Of a DNA stretch of 64,000 bases, positions 19,586-29,064 are shown in pieces; within the stretch, counting starts at the first letter, position 1, and the number at the start of each line of letters is the position of its first letter. The stretch covers positions 3,854,501 through 3,918,500 of the forward strand of contig NZ_CP017024.1 in NCBI RefSeq assembly GCF_014522265.1, written 5' to 3'. Below the pieces are notes generated by a model that ran no database searches, was not told where the DNA came from, and saw only the letters and a list, made by a program, of their open reading frames with translations. The DNA comes from Pseudomonas oryzihabitans. Its GTDB lineage: Bacteria > Pseudomonadota > Gammaproteobacteria > Pseudomonadales > Pseudomonadaceae. Position numbers and translations under genes: made by a program.

Positions 19586-20359
19586 CTATCCGCCCAGCCG
19601 CCTGCTGATGGCCTGGGCGGCGGTGTGCAGACGGCTCGCCGCGGCGCCTCCGACCTCGGCCTGGAAGCCTGGCGCGGCGCCGACCAGGGTCAGCACCCCG
19701 GCCAGCCGGCCACCGGCTCCAAACAGCGGTGCGGACAGCGCATTGACGCCCGCCATCAGCAAGCCATGCACCGGTTGGATATGGGTCTCCCGCAGCTGGC
19801 GTGCACCTTCCGCCAGCTCCGCCACGCTGGGCGCGTCCGGCCGGTGCAATTCTTCCGCGCGCAATGCCGCCGTCTCGACCTCCGGCAGGAAGGTATTGAA
19901 CACCAGGCCCGTAGACGAGCCCAGCAGCGGCAGCACCGAGCCGACCTGGGTCACCAGGGTGACGGCGCGCAGCGCCTGTTCCACCAGCACCACGGTCGGC
20001 CCCCTGTTGCCCCAGACCGCCAGAAAGCTGGTTTCGCCGACCTCGTCGCGCAGATCGGCCAGCACCGGCGCCGCCAGCTTCACCACATCCAGCCGACCCA
20101 GGGCCGCCAGGCCAACGAAAAGGGCGGCCTGACCGAGTCCGTAGTGATTGGTCCGCGGGTCCTGCTCGGCGAATCCGCTGGCGATCAGCGCCTGCAGGTA
20201 GCGGTGCACCTTGCTGGCGGGCATGTCCAGATGGCTGGCCAGGCGCGACAAGGACGTCGACGGCGCCAGCTCGGCGAGGGCCTTGAGGATGTCGGTGCCG
20301 ACCTCGGCCGCCTGCACCTTCTGGCGTCGTGGGGGTGCTGCTTCGGGGGTGTTCGTCAT
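19586..20359 (-). CDS. hmgR: IclR-type repressor of homogentisate genes
   Basis: IclR-family regulator of 257 residues with an N-terminal winged HTH (LSRLASHLDMPASKVHRYL) and a C-terminal effector domain. It is divergent from hmgA, as HmgR is in P. putida, where it represses hmg genes and is released by homogentisate. A perfect inverted repeat in the shared promoter and a near copy upstream of maiA are its likely operators. The assignment rests on family and position. Confidence 0.82.
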   Translation of the reverse strand: MTNTPEAAPPRRQKVQAAEVGTDILKALAELAPSTSLSRLASHLDMPASKVHRYLQALIASGFAEQDPRTNHYGLGQAALFVGLAALGRLDVVKLAAPVLADLRDEVGETSFLAVWGNRGPTVVLVEQALRAVTLVTQVGSVLPLLGSSTGLVFNTFLPEVETAALRAEELHRPDAPSVAELAEGARQLRETHIQPVHGLLMAGVNALSAPLFGAGGRLAGVLTLVGAAPGFQAEVGGAAASRLHTAAQAISRRLGG

Positions 20360-20424
20360 CGCTTCGATCGCGTGGGTAAAGGCAGCGTTATAGCTTGACG
20401 CTCTCCTGGGTTCAATTTACTTTT

Positions 20425-20443
20425 TGCGTAAACCTATTACGCA
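20425..20443. promoter_or_regulatory. candidate HmgR operator upstream of hmgA
   Basis: Perfect 7-bp inverted repeat TGCGTAA - 5 bp - TTACGCA, followed by TAAT, immediately before the hmgA start. The half-site and spacing recur at 23144-23162 ahead of maiA. Its position right at the start codon fits repression by HmgR. Confidence 0.65.
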
Positions 20444-20449
20444 TAATGG

Positions 20450-21781
20450 GTGGCCCAGGTGGACAGACAAGAACAAGCAACAACGCCAGTGACCTACCAA
20501 TCCGGCTTTGGCAATCACTTCAGCGCCGAGGCCCTGCCGGGTGCCTTGCCGATCGGGCAGAACTCGCCGCAACGCGCGCCCTTCGGCCTCTATGCCGAGC
20601 AACTCTCCGGGACGGCCTTTACCGTCCCGCGCCACGAGACTCGGCGCTCCTGGCTGTATCGGCTCAGGCCTTCGGCCGCCCATGGCCGCTTTCAGCGCTG
20701 CGCGCTGCAGTTGACCGGCGCGGAGCTGGGCGCGCCCACACCCAATCGCCTGCGCTGGAATCCCTTGCCGCTGCCGGCCGCCGCCACCGATTTCCTCGCC
20801 GGGCTGGAACGGCTCGTCGCCACCGACCCGGGTGACCAGGCCGAGGGCGTCAGCCTCTATCGCTATGCCGCCAATGCCAGCATGACCGGCGTCTTCTGCG
20901 ATGCCGACGGAGAATTGCTGATCGTGCCGGAGCGGGGGCGGCTGGACCTGGTTACCGAGCTAGGTCTGTTGCGCATCGAGCCGCTGGAGATCGCGGTGAT
21001 TCCACGCGGCATGAAATTCCGGGTGGAGGTGGTGAAGGGCGAGCCGGTACGGGGTTACGTCTGCGAAAACCACGGGCGCTCCCTGCGGCTGCCCGAGCTG
21101 GGTCCGATCGGCAGCAACGGCCTGGCCAATCCGCGGGATTTCCAGGCGCCCGTGGCCCGCTTCGAGGATCGGGAGGCACCCACCCGGCTGGTGCAGAAAT
21201 TCCTCGGCGAACTCTGGGAAACCGAGCTGGATCACTCGCCGCTCGACGTGGTCGCCTGGCATGGCAACAACGTGCCCTACAAATACGACCTGCGTCGCTT
21301 CAATACCCTGGGCACCGTGAGTTTCGATCATCCCGATCCATCGATCTTCACCGTGCTGACCGCACCCGGAACCAGCGAAGGGGTGGCCAACATCGACTTC
21401 GTGATCTTTCCGCCCCGCTGGATGGTCGCGGAAAACACCTTCAGACCACCCTGGTTCCACCGCAATCTGATGAACGAATTCATGGGTCTGATCCAGGGCG
21501 CCTACGACGCCAAGGCCGATGGCTTCGCGCCGGGTGGGGCCTCCCTGCACGGCTGCATGAGCGCCCACGGCCCGGATCAGGTTTCCACCCAGAACGCCAT
21601 CGCCGCCGACCTGCGGCCGCACCGGATCGAGAACACCATGGCCTTCATGTTCGAAACCGGGCGCGTCCTGCGGCCGACCCGTCACGCCCTGGCATCGCCG
21701 CTGCTGCAGCCCGACTACGATGCCTGCTGGGCGGGCCTCACCAAGACCTTTGTCGCGCCTGGCGCAGGAGCATCGGCATGA
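20450..21781 (+). CDS. hmgA: homogentisate 1,2-dioxygenase
   Basis: Fe(II) ring-cleaving dioxygenase of 443 residues that opens homogentisate to maleylacetoacetate. Signature stretches are [19 protein letters not shown] at the N-terminus, [13 protein letters not shown], and [14 protein letters not shown], which carries His and Glu metal ligands, plus MSAHGPD. The start is a GTG shortly after the operator; no ATG is available before the conserved YQSGFGN, so the GTG is well supported. It overlaps fahA by 4 bp. Confidence 0.95.
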   Translation: MAQVDRQEQATTPVTYQSGFGNHFSAEALPGALPIGQNSPQRAPFGLYAEQLSGTAFTVPRHETRRSWLYRLRPSAAHGRFQRCALQLTGAELGAPTPNRLRWNPLPLPAAATDFLAGLERLVATDPGDQAEGVSLYRYAANASMTGVFCDADGELLIVPERGRLDLVTELGLLRIEPLEIAVIPRGMKFRVEVVKGEPVRGYVCENHGRSLRLPELGPIGSNGLANPRDFQAPVARFEDREAPTRLVQKFLGELWETELDHSPLDVVAWHGNNVPYKYDLRRFNTLGTVSFDHPDPSIFTVLTAPGTSEGVANIDFVIFPPRWMVAENTFRPPWFHRNLMNEFMGLIQGAYDAKADGFAPGGASLHGCMSAHGPDQVSTQNAIAADLRPHRIENTMAFMFETGRVLRPTRHALASPLLQPDYDACWAGLTKTFVAPGAGASA

Positions 21782-23112
21782 CCGACGAATTGCCCAGCTG
21801 GGTCGCCTCGGCCAATGGCCATGCGGATTTTTCCCTGCACAACCTGCCCCTGGGCGTGTTCAGCCGCGGCGAGGAGAGGCCCCGCGGGGGCGTGGCGGTG
21901 GGTGACTTCATCCTCGATCTGGGCTTCGCTCTCGAAGCAGGTCTGTTCCGCGGCGCGGCCCAGCGCGCCGCCGAACTGGCCGCTCAGGAAACGCTCAATG
22001 CCTTCTTCGCCGCCGGCGGGCCGGCGCGGGTTGCCTTGCGCCAGGCCCTGCAGGCGCTGCTGCGTGCCGATCATCCGCAGCGCGAGCAACTCGAGGAGCT
22101 GGCCGAGTATCTGCTGGTACCCCAGAGCGCCTGCCGGATGCACCTGCCGGCGCGGGTCGGCGACTACACCGACTTCTATGTCGGCATCCACCATGCCACC
22201 CAGATCGGTCGGCTATTCCGCCCGGACAATCCGCTGCTGCCCAACTACAAGCACGTGCCCATCGCCTATCACGGCCGCGCCTCGACCCTCGGGGTCTCTG
22301 GCGAGGCGTTCAAGCGACCCAAGGGTCAGACGCTCCCGCCCGGGCAGGAGGCGCCCGTATTCGGGCCTTGCCGCCGGCTGGACTACGAGCTGGAGCTGGG
22401 GATCTGGATCGGCCCGGGCAATGCCCAGGGCGAGTCCATCGCCATCGGCAACGCGGCGGAGCACATCGCCGGTTTCTGCCTGCTCAACGACTGGTCGGCG
22501 CGGGACATCCAGGCCTGGGAATACCAGCCGCTGGGCCCCTTCCTGTCGAAGAGTTTCGCCAGCACCCTGTCGCCCTGGGTAGTGACCGCGGAAGCCCTAG
22601 CACCCTATCGCCAGGCGCAGCCAGCGCGGCCTGCCGGGGATCCCCAGCCCCTCGCCTATCTGTACGACGAGCGGGACCAGGCCCAGGGCGCGCTGGACAT
22701 CGAACTGGAAGTGCTGCTGTGCACGCCGCACATGCTGGAGCAGGGGTTGCCCGCCCAGCGGATCGCCCTGAGCAATACCCTGAACATGTACTGGACGGTG
22801 GCGCAGATGGTGACCCATCACACCGTCAATGGCTGTGCCCTCCAACCCGGCGACTTCTTTGGTTCGGGCACCCTGTCCGGGCCGGATGCCGGCAGTTGCG
22901 GCAGTCTGCTGGAGCTCACCCAGGGCGGCAAGCAGCCGCTGCAACTGCCAGGCGGCGAGACCCGTACCTTTCTGGAAGACGGTGACGAGGTCATCCTCAG
23001 GGCGCGCTGTCAGCGGCCTGGACTGCCCACGATCGGCTTCGGCGAATGTCGCGGCCAGGTGCTGGCCGCGGGTAGGGCAGCGCGGATTGGCCAACGACCC
23101 GAGTGCCGTTGA
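21778..23112 (+). CDS. fahA: fumarylacetoacetase
   Basis: Hydrolase of 444 residues that splits fumarylacetoacetate into fumarate and acetoacetate, the last step of tyrosine/phenylalanine catabolism. Conserved catalytic stretches include [15 protein letters not shown] (metal Asp and catalytic His), [26 protein letters not shown] with the metal-binding Glu residues, and [19 protein letters not shown]. It starts inside hmgA's stop (ATGA), so the two are coupled. Confidence 0.95.
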   Translation: MTDELPSWVASANGHADFSLHNLPLGVFSRGEERPRGGVAVGDFILDLGFALEAGLFRGAAQRAAELAAQETLNAFFAAGGPARVALRQALQALLRADHPQREQLEELAEYLLVPQSACRMHLPARVGDYTDFYVGIHHATQIGRLFRPDNPLLPNYKHVPIAYHGRASTLGVSGEAFKRPKGQTLPPGQEAPVFGPCRRLDYELELGIWIGPGNAQGESIAIGNAAEHIAGFCLLNDWSARDIQAWEYQPLGPFLSKSFASTLSPWVVTAEALAPYRQAQPARPAGDPQPLAYLYDERDQAQGALDIELEVLLCTPHMLEQGLPAQRIALSNTLNMYWTVAQMVTHHTVNGCALQPGDFFGSGTLSGPDAGSCGSLLELTQGGKQPLQLPGGETRTFLEDGDEVILRARCQRPGLPTIGFGECRGQVLAAGRAARIGQRPECR

Positions 23113-23143
23113 CAAGGCCTCCGGGCAGGCGCAGATTCCTTTT

Positions 23144-23162
23144 AACGTAATGAACTTACGCA
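23144..23162. promoter_or_regulatory. candidate second HmgR operator upstream of maiA
   Basis: AACGTAA - 5 bp - TTACGCA, followed by TAAT. The right half-site, the spacing and the flank match the perfect site ahead of hmgA (20425-20443), while the left half differs by two bases. It implies maiA (and perhaps hpd) has its own regulated promoter in the 87-bp gap after fahA. Confidence 0.55.
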
Positions 23163-23199
23163 TAATAAGAAGCCGGCAGGCAATCGCGGGGCAGTGTCG

Positions 23200-23838
23200 A
23201 TGGACCTCTTCACCTATTACCGTTCGACCTCGGCCTATCGGGTCCGTCTGGCCCTGGCGCTGAAGGGATTGGACTACCAGGCCGTGCCGGTCAATCTGCT
23301 GGCCGGCGAGCAGCGCCAGCCGGTCTATCGCACGCTCAATGCCCAGGGCCGACTGCCCAGCCTGCGCCTCGACAGCGGCGAGGTGCTGATCCAGTCGCCC
23401 GCCATCCTCGAATACCTGGAAGAGCGCTATCCAGCGGTGCCCTTACTGCCGGCCGAGCCGCTGCTGCGCGCCCGGCATCGGGGGGTCGCCGCCCTGATCG
23501 CCTGCGATGTCCATCCGCTGCACAACGTCTCGGTGCTCAACCGCCTGCGCGGTCTGGGCCTGGAAGAACCGGCCATCCTCAACTGGATTTCGCACTGGAT
23601 CGGCGAGGGCCTGGCGGCGGTGGAGGCGCAGATCGGGTCCAGTGGTTTCTGTTTCGGCGACGTGGGGCTGGCGGACGTCTATCTGCTGCCCCAGCTCTAT
23701 GCAGCGCGGCGTTTCCAGGTGGACCTGTCGCCCTATCCGCGCCTCCTGCGGGTGGAGGCCCTGGCCGCCGCGCATCCGGCTTTCCAGCAGGCGCGCCCCG
23801 AGGCTCAGCCGGATACCCCGGCACAGGTGGCCTCGTGA
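23200..23838 (+). CDS. maiA: maleylacetoacetate isomerase (zeta-class GST)
   Basis: Glutathione-dependent isomerase of 212 residues converting maleylacetoacetate to fumarylacetoacetate. The N-terminal YYRSTSAYRVRLAL is the zeta-class active-site loop with its Ser pair, and SPAILEYLEERYP is the glutathione-binding motif. ATG at 23200 is chosen because GCGGGG lies 8 bp upstream; a GTG at 23194 is too close to it. It completes the homogentisate pathway with hmgA and fahA. Confidence 0.92.
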   Translation: MDLFTYYRSTSAYRVRLALALKGLDYQAVPVNLLAGEQRQPVYRTLNAQGRLPSLRLDSGEVLIQSPAILEYLEERYPAVPLLPAEPLLRARHRGVAALIACDVHPLHNVSVLNRLRGLGLEEPAILNWISHWIGEGLAAVEAQIGSSGFCFGDVGLADVYLLPQLYAARRFQVDLSPYPRLLRVEALAAAHPAFQQARPEAQPDTPAQVAS

Positions 23839-23975
23839 AACGCCTGGGCTGTCAGCTCCTCCTGGGCGATTTCCTCGCCCGCAGCGTGCGCGGCATTTCC
23901 TGCGCGCCGCCCCTGACGGGGTGCTAGCCCGCGTTACCGACAACGTCCGTCACGTTACCCGTCAAGGAGCCAGTC

Positions 23976-25055
23976 ATGGCCGATCTGTTTGAAAATCCCA
24001 TGGGCCTCATGGGTTTCGAGTTCATCGAATTCGCTTCGCCTACGCCCAACGTCATCGAACCCGTACTGGAAAGCCTTGGCTTCAGCCACGTCGCCAACCA
24101 CCGATCCAAGGACGTGGTGCTGTTCCGCCAGGGCGACATCAACGCCATCGTCAATCGCGAGAAGACCGGCCATGCGGCCTATTTCGCCGCCGAGCACGGA
24201 CCTTCGGTCTGCGGCATGGCCTTTCGTTGCCGCGACTCCCACCACGCCTACGCCAAGGCGCTGGAGCTGGGCGCCCAGGCGGTGGACATGCCTACCGGCC
24301 CGATGGAACTGCGGCTGCCGGCGATCAGGGGCATCGGCGGTGCGCCGCTGTACCTCATCGATCGCTACGAGGAGGGCAGCTCGATCTACGACATCGATTT
24401 CGTGTTTCTTGAGGGAGTCGAGCGCAAGCCGGTGGGCGCCGGCCTCAAGGTCATCGACCACCTGACCCACAACGTCTATCGCGGGCGCATGGCCTACTGG
24501 GCCGACTTCTACGAGCGGCTGTTCAACTTCCGCGAGCTGCGCTACTTCGACATCAAGGGCGAGTACACCGGTCTGACTTCCAAGGCCATGGCGGCGCCGG
24601 ACGGCCTGGTGCGCATCCCGCTCAACGAGGAGTCCTCCAAGGGGGCTGGGCAGATCGAGGAATTCCTCATGCAGTTCAACGGCGAGGGCATCCAGCACGT
24701 GGCCTTTCTCACCGACGATCTGATCGCCACCTGGGATCGGCTCAAGGCCTACGGCACGCGTTTCATGACCGCGCCGCCGGAGACCTACTACGAGATGCTC
24801 GAAGGGCGGGTGCCCAACCATGGCGAACCGGTGGAGCAGCTGAAAGCCCGCGGCATCCTCCTCGACGGTACTTCCGAAGGTGGCGAGCGGCGCCTGCTGC
24901 TGCAGATCTTCTCCCAGACCCTGCTGGGACCGGTGTTCTTCGAATTCATCCAGCGCAAGGGCGACACCGGTTTCGGCGAGGGCAACTTCAAGGCGCTATT
25001 CGAATCCATCGAGCGCGACCAGGTGCGGCGTGGAGTGCTGAGCACCTCGGCGTAA
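23976..25055 (+). CDS. hpd: 4-hydroxyphenylpyruvate dioxygenase
   Basis: Fe(II) dioxygenase of 359 residues making homogentisate from 4-hydroxyphenylpyruvate. The protein is close to the P. fluorescens enzyme over its length, and the metal triad is visible: H162 (VIDHLTHN), H241 (EGIQHVAF) and E323 (GPVFFEF). AAGGAG precedes the ATG. The 137-bp gap after maiA contains no gene but may include a promoter. Together with the three genes before it, it covers the route from 4-hydroxyphenylpyruvate to fumarate and acetoacetate. Confidence 0.96.
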   Translation: MADLFENPMGLMGFEFIEFASPTPNVIEPVLESLGFSHVANHRSKDVVLFRQGDINAIVNREKTGHAAYFAAEHGPSVCGMAFRCRDSHHAYAKALELGAQAVDMPTGPMELRLPAIRGIGGAPLYLIDRYEEGSSIYDIDFVFLEGVERKPVGAGLKVIDHLTHNVYRGRMAYWADFYERLFNFRELRYFDIKGEYTGLTSKAMAAPDGLVRIPLNEESSKGAGQIEEFLMQFNGEGIQHVAFLTDDLIATWDRLKAYGTRFMTAPPETYYEMLEGRVPNHGEPVEQLKARGILLDGTSEGGERRLLLQIFSQTLLGPVFFEFIQRKGDTGFGEGNFKALFESIERDQVRRGVLSTSA

Positions 25056-25149
25056 CGGCCTCCGGCCTCCTGGAGGCTTGCCCGGCGGCAGGCGACGCCT
25101 CTAAGGTGACGGCGCGTCGCAAGGACGCGCGCCAACCTTGGAGGTGGCC

Positions 25150-26244
25150 ATGGAGCTGAGCCAGACCCTGGCGCAGGAAATTGTCGAACGCGCCATGCGC
25201 ATCCTGCCGGGCAACGTCAATGTCATGGATGCCTCCGGGCTGATTATCGGCTCGGGCGATCCGGCGCGACTGTTCACCCGCCATGCCGGCGCGCGCCAGG
25301 TCATCGCCGAAGGCCGTGCGGTGGCGCTGGATGCCGTCGCCGCCGCACGGCTGGCTGGCGCCCAGGCAGGTATCAACCTGCCGTTGTATCGCGCGGGCGA
25401 GCTGGTCGGGGTCCTTGGCGTGTCCGGCGCGGACGCCGAGCACTCGCGCCTGCCCGCCGAGCTCCTGCGCCTTACCGCGGAAATGCTCATCGAGCAGGCC
25501 GCCGGGCAGCCGCCCGTGACCAGCCGCATGACCGCCCCCCTGCTGCGGCAGCTGCTCGCACCGGGCGCCGCGCCCGAAGTGGGTCGCCATGCCAGTCTGC
25601 TCGGCTTGCGGCCAGAGCTGCCGCGGGACGTGCTGCTGCTCGAATTTGCCGTGCCTGCACCGGGCTTCGGCGACTGGGCTCAGCAGCGGCTGACCCACAG
25701 CTGGTGCCTGCCGCGCGAAGAGGGGCAGTGGCTCTGGTACCGACCCGGCGCGCAAGCGCCTGAGGCGCTGCTGGGGGAGCTGCCGGGGCAGGGCTGGGCG
25801 TTGCAGCGCAGTGCCTGGATCCCGGAAGCCCGACCCTGGTCGGGGTTGGCCGAGACGACTCAGCGGGTCCTGGATCTGCTGACGGTGGCCAGGCGCCTGC
25901 GACCTGACCTCGTCCGGGTGACGCAGGACGACCTGGCCCTGCCCACCTGGCTCCAGGGTCAGGCCGAGCGCTCGCACGGCGCCTGGTTGCTGGAGCCGTT
26001 GCTGCGCTTGCGCCAGGCCGACCGGGACGGCCAACTGCTGGCGACGCTGCGCAGCTGGTTCGCCCAGGACGCCAGCCCCCAGGCCTGCGCCGAGACACTG
26101 GGGCTGCATCGCAATGGCCTGCGGCATCGGCTGGAGCGGATCCAGGTGCTGACCGGACGGGATCCGCGGCGTTTCGCCGAGGCCGCCGAGTTGTACTGCG
26201 CGCTGCTGCTGCTGGATCAGGACTGGGCGAATTCACAGTCCTGA
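25150..26244 (+). CDS. cdaR: sugar-diacid regulator, CdaR family
   Basis: A 364-residue regulator with the sugar-diacid recognition domain (residues about 1-135: LAQEIVERAMRILPGNVNVMD, IIGSGDPARLFTRHAGA) and a C-terminal PucR-type HTH (ASPQACAETLGLHRNGLRHRLERIQVLTGRDP). Such proteins activate glucarate/galactarate/glycerate genes. The adjacent glycerate kinase supports this. Start at the ATG preceded by GGAGG; an upstream in-frame TTG lies within that site. Confidence 0.85.
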   Translation: MELSQTLAQEIVERAMRILPGNVNVMDASGLIIGSGDPARLFTRHAGARQVIAEGRAVALDAVAAARLAGAQAGINLPLYRAGELVGVLGVSGADAEHSRLPAELLRLTAEMLIEQAAGQPPVTSRMTAPLLRQLLAPGAAPEVGRHASLLGLRPELPRDVLLLEFAVPAPGFGDWAQQRLTHSWCLPREEGQWLWYRPGAQAPEALLGELPGQGWALQRSAWIPEARPWSGLAETTQRVLDLLTVARRLRPDLVRVTQDDLALPTWLQGQAERSHGAWLLEPLLRLRQADRDGQLLATLRSWFAQDASPQACAETLGLHRNGLRHRLERIQVLTGRDPRRFAEAAELYCALLLLDQDWANSQS

Positions 26245-26325
26245 CTTCACTGTTTTGTGCTTTTGTCCTGTTGTGGCGCCGGCCGAACCGGGAAACACTC
26301 GGCGCATAACAACGGAGAATCGCCC

Positions 26326-27462
26326 ATGAAAATCGTCGTCGCCCCTGATTCCTTCAAGGAAAGCCTGTCCGCTGCCGGTGTCGCCCGCGCCCTGGCCCGT
26401 GGCCTGCGTCAGGCCCTGCCCGCGGCTGAGGTCATCGAGTGCCCCCTGGGCGATGGCGGCGAGGGCACCCTGGATGCCGTACTGGCCGCAACCGGCGGCG
26501 AGGTGCGCGAGGCGCGGGTGACCGGTCCGCTGGGCGAGCCGGTGACCGCCCGCTGGGGCTGGCTGGCCGAGCAGCGCACCGCCTTCGTCGAGATGGCCAG
26601 CGCCAGCGGTCTGGAGCTGGTCCCCAGGAGCCGGCGCGACGTGCTGGTCGCCACCTCCCGCGGTACGGGCGAGCTCCTCCACGCCGCGCTGGACGCCGGC
26701 GCCGAGCGCCTGGTGCTGGCCATCGGCGGCAGTGCCACCAATGACGGCGGCGCAGGGCTGCTGCAAGCGCTGGGTGTGCGCCTTTTGGACAGGCAGGGCC
26801 AGTCGCTGGGGCCGGGCGGGGCAGCCCTCGCGATGTTGGCCAGCCTGGACGTGACCGCGCTGCACCCACGGCTGGCGGAGGTGGAGGTGGTCATTGCCGC
26901 CGACGTCGATAATCCGCTCTGTGGTCCCCAGGGCGCCAGCCAGATCTTCGGTCCGCAAAAGGGCGCTTCGCCCGAGCAAGTTCGCCAGCTCGACGCGGCC
27001 CTCGCGCATTTCGCCACCGTTACCGCCGCGACCCTGGGTCGTGATGTCCGGGAGCAACCGGGTGCCGGCGCCGCCGGTGGCGTCGGCTTTGCGGCCCTGG
27101 CCTTTCTCCAGGCGACCTTCCGCCCCGGCATCGAGGTGGTGGCGGAACTGGTCGGTCTGGACGACGCCCTGATCGACGCCGATCTGGCGGTGACCGGCGA
27201 AGGGCGCTTGGACGGCCAGACCCTGAGGGGCAAGACCCCGGCGGGTGTATTGCGCCTGGCCCGGCGCCACGGCGTGCCGGTGGTGGCCGTGGCCGGTTCG
27301 CTGGGCGAGGGCTATGACGCCCTCTATGAGCAGGGTCTCGCCGCCGCCTTCAGCCTGGTGCCGGGTCCGCTGAGTCTGGAAGAAGCCCTGGCTCAGGCCG
27401 AGGTATTGCTGGAGCGGACCGCTCGCGATATCGGGCGGCTGTGGCGGACGGCGAAAGGCTGA
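26326..27462 (+). CDS. garK: glycerate kinase (GarK family)
   Basis: A 378-residue two-domain kinase phosphorylating D-glycerate to 2-phosphoglycerate. The N-terminus MKIVVAPDSFKESLSA and the GGSATNDGGAG and GEGRLDGQT motifs are signatures of the GarK/GlxK type. The start follows an ACGGAGAA ribosome-binding site; the frame is open further upstream without one. In the 81-bp gap after cdaR, GCGCCG / CGGCGC arms 20 nt apart could be part of a promoter or operator. A role in sugar-diacid or glyoxylate-derived glycerate use is likely. Confidence 0.9.
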   Translation: MKIVVAPDSFKESLSAAGVARALARGLRQALPAAEVIECPLGDGGEGTLDAVLAATGGEVREARVTGPLGEPVTARWGWLAEQRTAFVEMASASGLELVPRSRRDVLVATSRGTGELLHAALDAGAERLVLAIGGSATNDGGAGLLQALGVRLLDRQGQSLGPGGAALAMLASLDVTALHPRLAEVEVVIAADVDNPLCGPQGASQIFGPQKGASPEQVRQLDAALAHFATVTAATLGRDVREQPGAGAAGGVGFAALAFLQATFRPGIEVVAELVGLDDALIDADLAVTGEGRLDGQTLRGKTPAGVLRLARRHGVPVVAVAGSLGEGYDALYEQGLAAAFSLVPGPLSLEEALAQAEVLLERTARDIGRLWRTAKG

Positions 27463-27538
27463 CGCCAGAGCCTGCCTGGCTGGCGAGCCGCGGGGATTTG
27501 CCTCATGCTGGGCGTCCCGCTGCCAACCGACTGCCGCG

Positions 27539-27943
27539 ATGACCTCGTCTGCGATCCTGCGTACCGGCCTGCTTACCGCGGCCCTGCTGCTGACTGTGCC
27601 CGCCGTCCAGGCGGCCATTCCCAGTCTCAAACCGGCCGACACCTGCGTGCGCAGCGCCTTCGTGCTGCGCTGTCAGGACGGGCAGGGCGGTTGGTACGGG
27701 GTGGCGGTGCAGGGCAACGATACCCTGATGCGTGGCTATGATCCGGTATCGGGCCGCTCCTGGGCCCAGACCAGTACGCGGCTGGGACGGCTGCAGTTCT
27801 TCAGCGGCCTGACCAGCGACGGCACCCTCTGGCTGGGCCGCACCCGCCAGTTGGGCTGGAACGTCATCAGTCGCTTCTCCACGTCCCAGGGCGACCGCGC
27901 CCGCACCAGCTGCAACCGCGTGGCGGGGTGCGAGTGGCGTTAG
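27539..27943 (+). CDS. small secreted hypothetical protein with four cysteines
   Basis: A 134-residue protein with a clear signal peptide (LLTAALLLTVPAVQA, cleavage after residue 25). The mature part has four Cys placed as pairs near each end (TCVRSAFVLRC and SCNRVAGC), suggesting two disulfides in the periplasm. Aromatic and basic residues are frequent, and no domain is recognised. A strong terminator follows directly. The ATG has a poor ribosome-binding site. Confidence 0.6.
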   Translation: MTSSAILRTGLLTAALLLTVPAVQAAIPSLKPADTCVRSAFVLRCQDGQGGWYGVAVQGNDTLMRGYDPVSGRSWAQTSTRLGRLQFFSGLTSDGTLWLGRTRQLGWNVISRFSTSQGDRARTSCNRVAGCEWR

Positions 27944-27946
27944 GTG

Positions 27947-27987
27947 AACCGGCCGATCGGCTCACTACATGAGCTGATCGGCCGGTT
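27947..27987 (+). terminator. strong intrinsic terminator after the secreted protein gene
   Basis: An 18-bp stem (AACCGGCCGATCGGCTCA pairing with TGAGCTGATCGGCCGGTT, one G-U) with a 5-nt loop CTACA, ending in a short T-rich TTTATT. It begins 4 bp after the stop codon and may also stop transcription from the opposite side. Confidence 0.8.
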
Positions 27988-28037
27988 TATTCGGCTCAGC
28001 CGTGACGCCCAATTCGAGTTGATATCCGATTGCCTGT

Positions 28038-28880
28038 TCAACCTAGCGCCTGGGTCAGCAGCGCGAACTGATCCACCCCTTCGCGGGACCGCGGCGCCGC
28101 GCCCCTGGCCATCTGCTCGACTTCATCGACCTGGGGGACGCCGATTTCAATCAGCCAGGGATTGAGACCGCTGCGGGCCGTCACGTCGAATCTCAGGTAG
28201 CGCCCTTCGGCGTGGCGCAGCAGGGCGAGCACCAGGGCCTTGGCCTGGTCGGTGGATTCAGCGATCACCGGGCCGACCGACAGGCCGCGACCATAGGGGC
28301 GTAGCAGGGCGAAGCCGTGTAGCTGGCCTTCCAGCTCCAAGCCGACGATACGCTCGGCCTGGGGCACCAGTTCGCGGAGCAGGGCGCTGCGGTCCAGGCC
28401 GGTAGCCGCCTGGGCGAGGGCCTCCAGCTGCGGCGCCGCTGCCGGATTCAACGCGCGGACCTGGCCTTCCAGCGGATGGCGTTCCCCCATGGCCGGCAGA
28501 CGCGCCACCTGGTGCTGATAGATGCGCTCATAGGATTCGAAGCCCTGGCTGCGGTAGAGAGGGGCACCGCGCACCGTTGCGACCAGCAGCGGCGTGCGGT
28601 TGCCGGCCAGTTGCAGCAGGCCGTCCATGAGCCGGCGGCCATGGCCCTGGCCCTGGTGGCTGTCGGCGACGATCACCAGGCCGATGGTGGCGTAGTCGCC
28701 CTGGGGCACGCAGAAGCCGGTGCCAAACACGCCCTGGTCGTCTTCCAGCACCAGGCCTTCGCCAGTGTGGAACAGGCACTGCCAGTCTTCCAGGCGATGG
28801 GGCCAGTGCAGCGCCTGGGACAGCTGGTGGGCGGTGGCGAGGTCGGTTTCGCGCAGGGGTCTCAAGGTGGCGTGGGACAC
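28038..28880 (-). CDS. two-domain GNAT N-acetyltransferase
   Basis: A 280-residue protein with an N-terminal GNAT domain (acetyl-CoA loop IGLVIVADSHQGQGHGRRLM near 66-85) and a C-terminal Acetyltransf_18-like domain (YGRGLSVGPV). It is homologous along its full length to the protein at 51681-52529. GTG start with GGAG upstream. It is divergent from the aldehyde dehydrogenase, suggesting a shared catabolic or detoxifying role; substrate unknown. Confidence 0.8.
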   Translation of the reverse strand: MSHATLRPLRETDLATAHQLSQALHWPHRLEDWQCLFHTGEGLVLEDDQGVFGTGFCVPQGDYATIGLVIVADSHQGQGHGRRLMDGLLQLAGNRTPLLVATVRGAPLYRSQGFESYERIYQHQVARLPAMGERHPLEGQVRALNPAAAPQLEALAQAATGLDRSALLRELVPQAERIVGLELEGQLHGFALLRPYGRGLSVGPVIAESTDQAKALVLALLRHAEGRYLRFDVTARSGLNPWLIEIGVPQVDEVEQMARGAAPRSREGVDQFALLTQALG

Positions 28881-29064
28881 GGCAGGGCTCCGGTTCGGGT
28901 CTGGCTGATTCAGGCGTCAGCCTAGCAAGCCGCGACGGCAGATTCGGTTGCCGGTGGGTGGATGCGCCACTGCGAGGCACCGAAGGCCCCTTCCAGTTCG
29001 GCAAAAGATGGCGGCCCGGCGGCCTAGCATTGGGGCCAAGCCCACAGCCCTAGCGGAGCGCGCC

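Noticed and set aside
20395-20447. Exact -35/-10 assignment for hmgA from TTGACG and CATAAT
   Set aside because: Spacing does not fit a normal sigma-70 promoter and the -10 candidate would nearly touch the start codon, so no promoter coordinates are claimed.
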